From: Membranipora membranacea
Taxonomy: Eukaryota > Bryozoa > Gymnolaemata > Cheilostomatida > Membraniporidae
Reading direction: 5' to 3'
DNA length: 64,000 nucleotides
Assembly (NCBI GenBank): GCA_914767715.1
Contig: OU612069.1
Span: 4,340,001-4,404,000 of the forward strand
The notes beneath the pieces were generated by a model. That model ran no database searches, was not told where the DNA came from, and was given only the letters and a program-made list of their open reading frames with translations. Of this stretch, positions 11,650-22,910 are shown piece after piece. A program made the position numbers and the translations under genes. Each line of letters opens with the position of its first letter. Within the stretch, counting starts at the first letter, position 1.

Positions 11650-12250
11650 GAGCATTGTTTTAATTAAAGTTGTATCCCTGTTGATTCATATTACTTTTCA
11701 CAGGTTTCAAGATTATATATTACAAAGCTAGAAGATATCCATAGATTGGTTCTCCCAAATGCCAATAATACTGATATACCTATGGCATAAAATAATTAAA
11801 TTAAAAATGGCAATCAGTTGCCACAACTCTGGAAATTGGTATTGCATATCTTTTTCAGCATATCAACAACACTCTGAATCATCAAAATCAAAAATATAGT
11901 CTGCTGTGGCTGGCCGGTGGCTTTATTTTTGTGTGCCTAATGCTGTTTGCTGACAAAACACTAGGGTCTAGAAGTGTTGAAATATTACAACACAATGCAG
12001 TGGAATTGCCGTGTGTGCCCCTGAGCGATGTAAGATGGTTGAGATACAACGCTTGGATGCTGCTTGAATTTGCTACTCTGCGACAGTGATTTGCGAGATC
12101 TGGATTCTATTGTCAGTGCTAATAGTGTTGCTTGATGTGTAAATTTGCTGTAAGGTTATGATCTGGGCAAGATGCTGAAACTTGGTGGCCTGAAGTTAAA
12201 AGAGGCAAGCTCATAAGACTTGACTAGTTATCTTATAGTATAAAAAAAAA
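11650..12250. other. Stretch without recognised gene
   Basis: I see no exon, hairpin or dispersed-repeat match here. The 11950-12160 part has a coding-like look on the plus strand in short pieces ('cctgagcgatgtaagatgg'), typical of a decayed transposase or dimerisation-domain remnant. No open frame is long enough to name it. Confidence 0.3.
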
Positions 12251-15180
12251 TTAGAGTGTATTGTGATCAGATTAACCCCCCTGTACTGAAATGACTGAAA
12301 TGAATCAATCTGCTAGACCATGTTTTAGAATCCCAATTTTTCTCTGTCATGTGGAGGTTTCTACAATCACTGGTTCTTCTATCATACCTAGGTACTCTTT
12401 ATATTCTGCTTTCACAATAAAATATGGGTTCCATTTTCATATTAGGAACAAAAATCTAAGTCGGCATTCGATACTCATAATCTGATATTATTTTAAGTGA
12501 TGTCATGTTAGAAGACAAGACAACAGGTTCACATCAAATCTTCAGTGTGATATTAATATTGTATCACTGTATTGTGCTGAGTGTGAGGCCTCTATACAAT
12601 TCAATGCTTTTCATTGTTTCAACCTTTGGTAAACAAAAGAATCTTTTATATGCTGTGCCTGATTCTTTTCAATAGAGGATAAATGTAGCACGTCAGCTTG
12701 AATCCAAAGTTTATATGAGAAAACTAAGAATAAATTTTAAGAAATGCTGCATTAAATGAAGGGAAAATATGATAGAGTGACCCTAAATGATTCATCTATT
12801 GGTAACGTCACAGCGAGGTTACACAAAAAATTTGACGCTTCTAGCATTTGTAGATGTGCACCTTAATTGACCCATCTGGCTAACTAAAGATAATTTTTTG
12901 CCAACATTCCATCATGTTTAATGAAATTCATCATTTTTTGCATTCATTTCATTAATTGAATAGTGATTAAACCACCAATTGTGGACAATAACTGACAATC
13001 ATTTTGTGATGGTTTCTGCATCAAATTGTAGAGGGAGATAAAGAGGGTACCATATAAGTCACTGAGAAGCAGAAATAAGATCAAGTTGATAACAAGATGC
13101 TGCTGTTTGTAAAGTAATTTTGAAACTAGACATGGACATGAAACCTGAATTGTTGACAGTAAGTAAATGATTGTATAATTGCTTACTACATCGTCCAATG
13201 ACATTGCGCTGCCCACAATTGAGTGCCTCACTTCAGCTATATGTAGTGTCCTGTCTAGGTTTATAATTAAGTCTATTGGTGCAATTGATTATGTTACAAA
13301 AAATAATATAAATTTGTTATCATATTTCAATGAAGGCGAAATAATCTAGTATTTACACTAAAATATACAGCCTATATCTTGTTCATAAAAGTGGTCACAG
13401 CTTTAGAGTGTCACGGTACACAAATAAGTAATATTATTCCCTTCTAAACTTATCCGTGATAATTTATATTAATTTAGTTGGGGGACAAAAAGCCATGCTG
13501 CTAGATATTTTCTTATCACTCTCACATTCAAATCTTCTGCAAATAAGTGTAGGTGTACTCTTAATCTTTACCAGTAGGGGATGATCTAATGAAGTCATTT
13601 GCCGAACACTCAAGTAGGCCTATTGAGATTTTCAATCTCGGAATATTTTTCCATAAAGTAAGTGTTATTATTATAATTACCTAACTATGGACTTAATTAC
13701 TTCTTTTTATAAGAATAATACGGAATCTTCAAGTGGGAGATGTCGGATGGAAGTCAACAAAAGTATTTTGATACAGAAAAACATATTATAGTGATATGGT
13801 ATGGAGTGTTTGGAGCAATAGTAGGGCTTTCGGTTAGAAGATGTGTCTCTGCCCATTTAAGCCTGCATTACAAGACTTAAATCCATTTTTTACAGCACAA
13901 TTGGAGCAATTGAATTAGTAAGAAGATACTTCCTAATTTAGCGATATGTTGGTGTAGACTTGTGAAACAGATAGTGGTGTGAACTTGATCAGTGCTGCCA
14001 AAAAAATGAAGAGAGAAACTGCTTTAGTTCATAAAATTAAGAAATTTTAGCGGCACATCTGGCAGTTCAATGATTCAATGAAAAATCAAAATGTGTTGAT
14101 ACCTTTAGTATGTGTTGATTTTGGTTTTTAAGCACTCACCACCAGGTAAGTGGCTGACAGGATACCCGACCGTCAGCTTGTGTCCATGCGGACACAGTTG
14201 GGGTGGGACAACCGGTACTGGACCGGCATAGACGGAAGGGCAACTTGTTTTATTGGACAGACCAATTTTGCTGAACAGGCATGAGCGGATAGTCAAAACG
14301 GAATGCCAAACTTCTTTAGCTTGATCCGAAGCCTTTACCGACTGACCCCTAGTGAAATTACATTGTTGCTAGCATGGTGCCTTGTTGACATTATGCTGAG
14401 AACAGCTTAAATTAAGAGATTGTATGTGCCAGTTAAAAGTCTTCATCCACATGAAGAGATGTTAGAGCCCGTGTAAAATTTATACAAATTTGGAGCAGTC
14501 CAGTGCTCTAAATAGTGAGATTGCTCCCGTAAGATGACTGTAATGACTAAATACTTTAAAACACCACCTGTATTACTGACCCTTATTTGAGCAGACCTAA
14601 ATAAACCTAGATGAGCATGCATGCAATAACTGGTTCATGTTCTAGCTTGAATTTAAAAACCAATCATAGTAAGCAAGCATTTTCACATTTACTACACGGC
14701 ACTTAGACGTACTTCTTGTGTTACACTTGTTTAGACAAAGAGGGGAATAAGTGACATTAACAGCAGGTACTACCATAATTATGTCATAAGACTGATCAGT
14801 GTAAACATCCCTCAATCTCTAGCCCACATTTGGAGATGCTCACTTCCTTTTGTTCTCATTGATCTAAGCCAAGATTTTGCCAATGCAACACCCATCGAAT
14901 CAAGTCACAATATATCGAAACAGTCTTTTAGAAACCAATCTGATCAAACACCTGTGTTCTCTTGACACACTCATTCAAAAACAAACTACTGCAGCCTGTC
15001 TAGCATTCCTGTTTAAGGAGAGCGAGTTGTGGAACTGCAAAAAATGGACAAAAAGAGGAGGCATTCTTACTTGGAAAATATCCAGTCTTGTCTTTTCTCT
15101 TTACATGAGAGCTCCAATTTAGAATCTATCAATCAAACTTAATGTAGATGATCAACTGAATAGTGTGCATGATAAATATT
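12250..15180 (+). repeat. Segmental duplication blocks P and Q, copy 3
   Basis: Positions 12250-14000 resemble 7080-8300, and 14310-15180 resembles parts of 3360-4640. The copy has no LRR exon: it passes from block Q directly into block R at 15280. Frames at 12291, 12944, 14105 and 14877 are short and not conserved between copies. Confidence 0.6.
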
Positions 15181-15279
15181 TGTAGAGTTTCCCAAAAAAA
15201 TACATATACCCAAAAGGAAGTTATTATATATGAAATCAAAATCAGAATTCCCAATTTTAGGTTTTTTTTCAAAAGACAG

Positions 15280-16040
15280 TTAGTCAAATTTATCTCTGTT
15301 GTCAGGGGAACACCACGGCAACTGAGATGTACTAAAAAATTGAAAAGTAATAAATCTATTACAAAATAGGTGCTCAATTAGTTTGTGTCCCAATCTCTTA
15401 CAACTCTGATGTTTCTGTCCAGTGACCAGCAATGCATTATAAGTAACACCAAACAGTACTTAATAACTCTGTCAAGGTATGTAGGCCTATTATGATACAA
15501 TACTGATTTAATATAAATGTGTGGTACCCAGTCATTAGGAAGTGCAGTGAAGTGAAAAGGTTATGTATGTCATCTAACATGTCAGCTCTTTGTTGTTTGA
15601 TCTCAAACAATTTTTTTATGCAGTATATGCTTGGCACTTATAATTTTACTCTGAATAATGAAAGAAAATATGACTGTGTATACAGAAGCTTACTGTATTT
15701 GCCGAATGATTACTGAAAAAAAGCGAAGGCTCTCAAAAATTATTGATCCTATTAATTTGTGACTTTCCCTTGTACAGAGACAGCTAGAGCTTGATAGTTA
15801 AATCATCACAAAATGCAGCGTTATTTCTTAGATCAATCAATCATTGATATACAGGCAGCTGAATGGAGTGCTATATTGTGGATTTAAGGTTGATTGTATG
15901 ATGAGATAGATCTTGACGAAAAACTTCCTGAGAAATTTATCCCCCATATTTTACAAAATTGAGCTCATATTCTACCTCAACAGGTATTTTTCAATTAATC
16001 CTTATTAGTAATTGTTTTATTGGGCTTCGTGAAATATTAA
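15280..16040 (+). repeat. Segmental duplication block R, copy 2
   Basis: Resembles 840-1400 ('gtcaaatttatctctgttgtc', 'gattactgaaaa', 'gacagctagagcttgatagtt'). No exon seen. Confidence 0.6.
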
Positions 16041-16044
16041 GAGA

Positions 16045-16765
16045 ATGAAAACAGAATTACCAATTTACCAACACAATGGAAGAAAGTACATTTCGAGAAA
16101 CAAGGAGGTACAGCACTGTATAGAACATGTAATGAGCGAGAAGAGGCCGTGTTTCATATACCCAGTGAAAGTTCAAAAAGAGCGCAGACAGAGTTTAAGA
16201 AACGGCAAAACAAGGTGTACAACTGATTCATTGGAATTTTTACAAGAGATTCCAACTAGAACACAGGAGAAACTGGTACGGACAACAGGCAGAGAGCGTG
16301 ACAGAAAATGAGAAAGCCAAGATCCTGTGGGACTTTACAATTCAAACAGACCACATCATACAAGCCCGCAGGCCAGACATTGTTGTGCAAGACAAAGACA
16401 TCAACCACACTTGGATCATTGATATAGCCATCCCAGGAGATGCAAGAGTCACAGAAATGGAGAGGGAGAAGGTGGAAAAATATCAGGATCTGGCTTGAGA
16501 AATAAGAAATATATGGAAGACATAAGTGGCAGTTATGCCACTCATTGTAGGAGCACTAGGAGCTGTGGCTAACCTACATGAGCAAATGGAGATGCTGGAG
16601 ATAGAGAAGAAGGAAGTAGACAGAGTACAGTTATCTGTTATCGGCAAGAATACTGAAAAAGTTGTTGGATATTCCAGGTTAGGGGTAAAACCTGATACCA
16701 ACATATCACCGGCTGAAGAGCTGTGGAAATCAACAAGGAAAAAAAAAATGCAATGTAATGTAGAA
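16045..16765 (+). mobile_element. LINE fragment with restriction-like endonuclease motif
   Basis: Broken frames give the C-terminus of a non-LTR retrotransposon. The key segment reads RRPDIVVQDKD, a hydrophobic strand WIIDIAIPGDARV, then E-x(n)-EKVEKYQDLA, and after an internal stop VMPLIVGALGAV. The PD...D...E..K order resembles the restriction-like endonuclease that follows the RT in R2/Dong-type elements. That assignment is by motif only. At least one frame change (about 16300) and two stops (16496 region) show decay. It is inserted between blocks R and S, which are continuous in copy 1 at about 1640. Confidence 0.7.
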
Positions 16766-16769
16766 TAAT

Positions 16770-17360
16770 AAGAAATTATTTCGTTTGTTAATTATCACTT
16801 CTGTTGTGACAGCTCATGCCCACCCTATTAATTTAATCAAAATTGTAGCGCTGATTGTCTTTCATTCTTTTTCTAATCTGCTAATCAATTTCTACCTAAG
16901 ACAACTTCCAATATGCAGTAAATTTATTAATTTGTTCTCTAGCCTTTTAGCCCTGAATCCCGTATCAGGTGGATGTGGACGGTGGGGGGGGGGTTTAATT
17001 GATATGACACTGCGCGGCACAGGATAGTCAATGATGATGGCAAGTTCACATTTAAAAGCTAGAAGTCCCTCTGTTTAGGGAGCCCTAATCTGAGCAACCC
17101 TGATTGTCACAATGAACAACATGGAAAATGAATTATGGTGATCTATTAATAATATTAGTAAAATTAGTAATTTAAAGATCATTGAACTGAGGAAATTTTA
17201 AGTTTGCTAGGCTACATAATCATGAAAACAGCGTCATTTTGCTCTATTTTTCAGTAACAAAGTTTTCTTATTTAATGGTAATCCGCTACATTTAGTTATT
17301 TTTACAGGATAATACACCCTTGGCATCGTAACTATTGAGATAATTTTACTTGATAGAGTT
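16770..17360 (+). repeat. Segmental duplication block S, copy 2
   Basis: Resembles 1640-2260. It contains a g-run at 16983-16992 that corresponds to the g-rich run at about 1826-1839 in copy 1. No gene seen. Confidence 0.6.
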
Positions 17361-18420
17361 GAAACTCTCAGATTATCACTATCAAATAACTTGTCTTATT
17401 GACTTACTGTACAAATTATTTTTATCTTTGATTGGTACAGAGTTGATTTATTATTACATGAGGTGATGAGGACTAATAAATTTGCTAAATATAGTCTCAT
17501 CATACTGCATTTTTGTTCCAGTCGATTTTCTTGCTAATTGCCAGAAATAGATATATTTAATGAAATTAACATTATCCCTTATTGATAACTTCCCTCATAC
17601 TAGGAAAGGTTGCTCCAACATAATAAGCTGATAATAATAATAATGAAAATTTAAATGATAATAATAATGATATATGTTTGTATTATGCACACATATTATT
17701 GGACTAATAAGTATTGCCCCTCATATGGATGGAAGAAGACAACGCAATTGAGCGATCAAGATGTAAGGTCATTGACACAATATCTGATAGTTATTTTGTA
17801 TCATGTTTGCCCTGTGTACTTAACAAAGTTAGAAAAGGTTACAGTCCAGTAGACCTAGGATAGGCAAGATGTATTCCATCCCACAGAAAGCTAAGTAAAG
17901 TAGATATTACATGTCAGCTTGGAAAAGCTCCATTGGGGTATGTACTGAAACGCCGATAAACTAAAAACCCAACATCACTGGAATATGCACAATGAGATGT
18001 AACTGGTGTAAAAGCAAGGTTTGAAGAACTTAACAAATACAACAACTACAAGCTAATAATGAAGACAAATCAGAAAAAGCTTTGGCCGTCTTCCACACTG
18101 TCGATAAAATCAACGAACGCTGTAAATAGCTAATATCCCGGAGAGCCGCAATGAAGCACATCAAAAATTGTTCTATCACTAGCAAGTCACCTGGATACTA
18201 CCATCTCACCAAGTGACATAGATGCCTTGTAAGCTTTTCATTATATTTAAATAATTAGTCTGGTATGCTAGAAATTTGAAATCCTTTGTAGACCATCGTT
18301 CATCGACAAGATTTAGCTTTGTATCGGCAATATATTTTGGTAATGAACTTTCATGGGGGATGGGGTTGTGCGCGAATGTCATAACTGTGGTACATATTGG
18401 ATGGTATCGCATGTCAAATA
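17360..18420. other. Stretch without recognised gene
   Basis: The sequence has an (AAT)n-like run at 17627-17670. Around 17900-18190 short broken pieces look like retroelement coding sequence, but no motif is long enough to name. Nothing else is supported. Confidence 0.3.
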
Positions 18421-18860
18421 CCATATTAACAGCAGCCCAATATTTTGAATCTTGAATTCAATCAATCTAATAGTCATGTCATATCCTCTACCTCCCATGT
18501 CAAACCTCATACCCAAACTCTCATACTTGATGGAAATAATTTTGAACGGCCTGCAAAAATGAGATACCTTCGTGTAATAGTGGATAAATGTAAAATGTTT
18601 CATGAGCATGTGCAATCTGTTTTTATCGGCATCAAGAAGAATGTATGTTATGGATGATTTTGTGTATCTAGCTCTAAACCTATAGCAACTATGTTTTTCA
18701 AAAGCCCCTGATCCATATTTGTTTACCTTGTATATTTACTGTAGCTACGCCAATTACCAATAAGCCTATCAGAAGAATATCAAAATTTCTCTATAGGCTA
18801 AAGCCCAAAAATTTCAATGGAATAGCGGCAAATCAAGGGAGTTGGGTATATCCTAAGCAA
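18420..18860 (+). mobile_element. LINE RT C-terminal fragment
   Basis: The plus-strand frame at 18445-18657 contains MRYLRVIVDKCKMFHEHVQ followed by IKKNV, the degenerate form of the 'YLGV.ID..L.F..HV...C.KI.KN' stretch after the catalytic RT domain. It has a stop at 18655 and no upstream catalytic motifs. It is a different family from 21660-22700. Confidence 0.65.
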
Positions 18861-19590
18861 CTGCTGTTATGAAATTAATTTTGTTTGTTCGTTCAGAGGA
18901 TCTGAGCCAATGCACTATGCCAGATGATTGCTTCACAGGTCCTCAAGATTTTCACCCAAACACCGCTGCTTGAAGTCTGAAAATACCTCACAGCTCATCG
19001 CGACTACCTGCAGGTTCTGCAAGGCATCCTATTGGCAAACCGTTTGTGTATTGTGTTTTCATGCATCCAATTCAAATGACATGTCATGCTTACAAAAATC
19101 AATTGTCATGGGTACTCATTTTCTGCATTGGGTGTGACCGTTCAAAAGCCAATGATGAGAGCAATTTTCTGTTAGTTGTCTCAACAACTTGAAGGTGTTA
19201 TGTATTTGATTGTGTAGATAATTCCGTCGGGTGTATTCTGAATTCCTGCTCAGCTGTTGTGGCTAGAGGGTAGGGAAAATCAGGTGTATAGGGAAAAAAA
19301 TCCATTGTAATTCAACCCTGGTTCCTACTCTGCAACTCGGAGTGCAAGTGCAAGTGCATCTCTACCTACTGTTTTTCAAATTTCCTTGTAAAAATTGAAT
19401 TTTCATGTAATGAATCAAGTCGATTTTATGATGATATTTTTGGTCGGACCTAAGAATAGTGGTAGGTATGGCAAAGATATTCAATAGGTGAATATGAATT
19501 GAATGTCAGTAGCAAATACATAGGTGTATGCATTGCGGAGGAAGGAAAAAAATTTTACGCTGGTGAAAATAATATGGAATAGAATATAAG
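18860..19590. other. Stretch without recognised gene
   Basis: There are several small open frames (for example 18928-19137, plus) without domain, splice context or repeat match. Nothing supported. Confidence 0.3.
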
Positions 19591-20180
19591 AGTAAAATTA
19601 AGTATTAATTTTATATTCCAATAACCTAAATGACAAAAAGTCAATATTATGCATTAATAGTAACTTTTAGCTAAATGGCGCAAAATTCAGCTCCCTGTAC
19701 TCCCGTCAGCAGTGCTGTGCTGCCAAAGGAGAAGACCTCAATTTCAAAACAGCCTCTTGAAGACCCCAAGTGGAAGACCCAAAATATCACATGCATGCTA
19801 TCCCAATAGATTACAGGCCAGGTAGAATATTGGTGTCGCTCATTGCTGTTCATACATCCGCTTGTTTCAATGGATCTTTTTCTAGTCTTTCTTGTTTGAA
19901 TTTCATACAGGTTGTAAATGATGTCACAGTTATCTTTTCTTGTGAGAATGAAAAATTGATTGAAATATGAACTTTTCCATATTCTGCTAGCCATCCTTAA
20001 GATTCAGATCACTTTAACTGTTTTATTACAGTACCTCAACCCTTACAGTGTTACAATGTTGTGATGGGATATCTTTCCACGCAATTCCTGAATACATTTA
20101 GTTAGGCTTGAGAGTAAAATTGGCTTACCATTTAATATCAATTTTTAGCTTGGTGTAATATGTGTAGTCGTATATCTTTG
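19590..20180 (+). repeat. Duplicated intronic segment, copy 1
   Basis: Positions 19590-19990 resemble 25270-25620 ('caggccaggtagaatattgg' in both). Positions 19990-20180 resemble 27712-27915 ('gccatccttaag', 'acagtgttacaatg'). The two halves are adjacent here but about 2 kb apart in the second copy, where the minus-strand LINE of 25860-27360 lies between them. Open frames at 19671-19994 are not conserved in the other copy. Confidence 0.6.
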
Positions 20181-20887
20181 CCCAATTTTGTTTTTGGCAG
20201 CGTGTTATATTTTGTAATTTATTGAGGTTAGTTTGTGTGTGAGAAATTTCAATAATTTTACATACTTGAACTGCATATCGAGTTAGCAGCTTTTTAGCAT
20301 AATTATATTTATGTTTTCCTTGGCTTTTATGTTTTGAACATTGTCATCTCTATCAATGACAAACCATAGTTGTCATGACGTCAACTACTGTGCAGGAACT
20401 TATCTACTAATTCAAAGGTGAAACAGGATTGGGGTGCTCACCACCACTAAGCCCTGTTATATCCCATGTCACTCATAACTATGAGATAATGGCCTGTCAC
20501 GTCTCTAAATGCTGAGACATTATCAGTATTGTATTGTAGGGTGAAATGAGGAAATTAACATCTTTCTACTCAGTGTCTTGGACTTTGAGTGAGTTATTAG
20601 CTGCCAGTATTTATCTCACAAGTTAAATTATTCTCGCAATATTATCTACTTAAAAACATTAAAATTTTATATAGTACAGTTGAACTTTGTATGGTTGAGG
20701 TAAACAGTAGCTGTTTGGTGTCAGTAATAGGGCACCAATTTGAGTACAATGATGAACACTTATCAGCTTTTCTAGGCTTTTAATATAGATATCTGCGATC
20801 AGATCAAACAGCAAATAAAATGAAATTGAACAGCTGTTACAACTACTACCTAGTACTACTAGTACAGGAAGTAGGGATATGACTTAC

Positions 20888-21028
20888 CTCTCTGGTAGAC
20901 TAGTGATGCTGCAAAAACACACATACAAACACTTTAGTGATTTCAGCTTTCCTAACTCTGTGGGTAATGTCTGTAGCTTGCTGCTATTCGATAAAAATAA
21001 CACCTCAAGTTCTTTCAGACTGCAGACA
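20888..21028 (-). CDS. LRR gene exon 3 (141-bp double-LRR exon)
   Basis: Minus-strand exon of 141 bp, phase 2 at both borders (acceptor 'ttccaccacag|t', donor 'gagag|gtaagt'). It encodes two LRRs: LKELEVLFLSNSSKLQTLP and LKSLKCLYVCFCSITSLP. It has the same length, phases and repeat register as the exons at 10685 and 5397 but is clearly more diverged in sequence, so it is the older member of the set. Joined to exon 2 it gives ...VNQLQS|VCSLKELEVL, a continuous LRR across the junction. The protein is probably a scaffold or sensor, but the target is unknown. Confidence 0.87.
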
Positions 21029-21659
21029 CTGTGGTGGAAAAAAAACATGTGAAAAACCATAAATATAATACCATTGTAGGAAATATTGCGCAATAAAATG
21101 CGACAAGAGAACTTCCAACAAAGTCAGAGTTTGATCATACTAGTATCATTGATATCTCAAACTAGAATATAGTAACATTTGATAGTGAATCATATGTGAC
21201 TCTAGACATAATAATATAAACATACTACATTGTTGTATGTAATTTCATGACTCGTGTAACTACACTCTGATATTAAGTTATATAAAGATACACAAAGATA
21301 AGTAGTATGTTTGCAAAGAGTGAATGGGCTAGGCGAAACAATGTATTTCATTGGCATCTATATCAGTACTTGAGAAATTGTTTTTCAAAAGTGCTGAACA
21401 AGAAACCAAAAAAATCGACTGAGTGTTTATAGATTGTTATTGTAGCATGTAATATTTAATTATGGCTTTCTTGAAAAAAGAAATGCTGCCTCACATTCTT
21501 AAAACGATGCCTCCAGGTACCTCGCTTTGCAGATGCTACCCTTGATAAAGTATATGCTATTTTCTTATTGAGTATTGTGCAATAGTGCTAGGAAATAATA
21601 AACATTATATTATTGGCAAAGATTAAATTCATCTAGATAATTATCGAACTATGATTTCC

Positions 21660-22480
21660 ACTCATCATGACCAGTGGAAATGGCCCAAACCTGTCCATAA
21701 ACAATATAGAGTATTCACTAGCCTTAGTTTTTGACTGGTATAATTGTAATAAATTGATACTCAATGCGTCAAAGACAGATGTTATGACCGTCTCAAACAA
21801 ATTTTCCCTAAGCAAATGTTTAGGGCAAGTCATTCAAGCAGTCAGACAAATTAAAATATTTAGGAGTAATTTTAGATAAAAATATGAATTTTGTATCCCA
21901 TGTCACAGAGATTAAACAAAAACTACAACCAATCATAGCAAATTTTAAAAGAAATTGTACAGTTCTGAATGAAACCTTAGCTGCAGTCTGGAACACACAG
22001 TTATCAAGACCAAACATTGAATATCTTGCTCCATTAGTTTTTGCTCCGATGAATATTATTGAACAAGAGTTGAATACCGATGTTTAAGAATCATAAATCT
22101 AAATTGCCCAAAAGTTGAGAAAAGGCATTTGAAATGAAATCACCAACGGGTATTATTATTTATCCCTTTTTACATTTTCAATCGATTGACGAATTGGTCT
22201 CTATTATTGGTGACAATTAATGACTGTAAAATTAGAAACACATACAAGACTTGGTAAAAGTGAGGGCTTGATGCTTTTTATAGACAGATACAGGTTCTTC
22301 TTTGTGGCATTTTGTGCAAAATTATTTTATCACTTGCCCCTGACCGTTAAGCTATGCCATGATCTCAAATCATACAAGACGTCAAAAGCCACATTTTAAG
22401 TGCATAAATTTTTAACTTTTCTACTCCTCAATACTTGCATTTTTATTCTTCATTTACTCCATTAGATAGGAAATAGTTCA
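21660..22480 (+). mobile_element. LINE reverse-transcriptase remnant (reference copy)
   Basis: This is the best-preserved copy of the family that flanks the LRR exons. The frame at 21667-21879 contains FDWYNCNKLILNASKTDVMT, the segment after the RT active site. A frameshift near 21880 leads into the frame at 21884-22087 with NFVSHVTEIKQKLQPIIANF and ETLAAVWNTQLSRPNIEYLA. The 3' non-coding tail follows. It is 5'-truncated and defective. Confidence 0.75.
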
Positions 22481-22910
22481 TTGAAAATTTTCTGAATTTT
22501 CTCAATTGCCTGTAATCTCTGTATTTTTAAACCTTTGTGTGTCCTAGTATTTCACCCACACTTTCATAATTTACTTTTAATTTAATTTTAAAAGAAATTC
22601 TTTTCATCTTTGGTTAATGAATAAAAGTTCCTGAACTTATTAATACTACCAGAACAAATATGCAATACATATATAAGTGATGATGTAATAATTGTTTGAA
22701 ATAAGGTTATATCGCTAACCATGTGGATTCATTATTCTTAGGTGAATCTGTGGCTGTTATTTGAGATTACTGTAATGTTGTAAGTGAGCACACCTATAAT
22801 TCAGCCAGTTGAAGGCGATAAGTTGGGTTTTATTCAAATTGTGTAGCCTGCCGTATGGTCATAACCTTTGTTTGTGATACCACCATGGCTAAGATAATTG
22901 TGAATACATA
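22480..22910 (+). repeat. LINE tail and flank, duplicate of 1-450
   Basis: Positions 22650-22910 correspond to 200-450, including the flank beyond the LINE end. Both copies therefore descend from one insertion by duplication rather than from two insertions. Confidence 0.6.

Noticed and set aside
7127-12485. Paired plus-strand frames at 7127-7372 and 12291-12485
   Set aside because: They share a start region because of segmental duplication but diverge by frameshift. No domain or splice context.
19671-19994. 107-codon minus-strand frame
   Set aside because: The paralogous segment at 25290-25620 has indels that destroy the frame, and no motif is visible.
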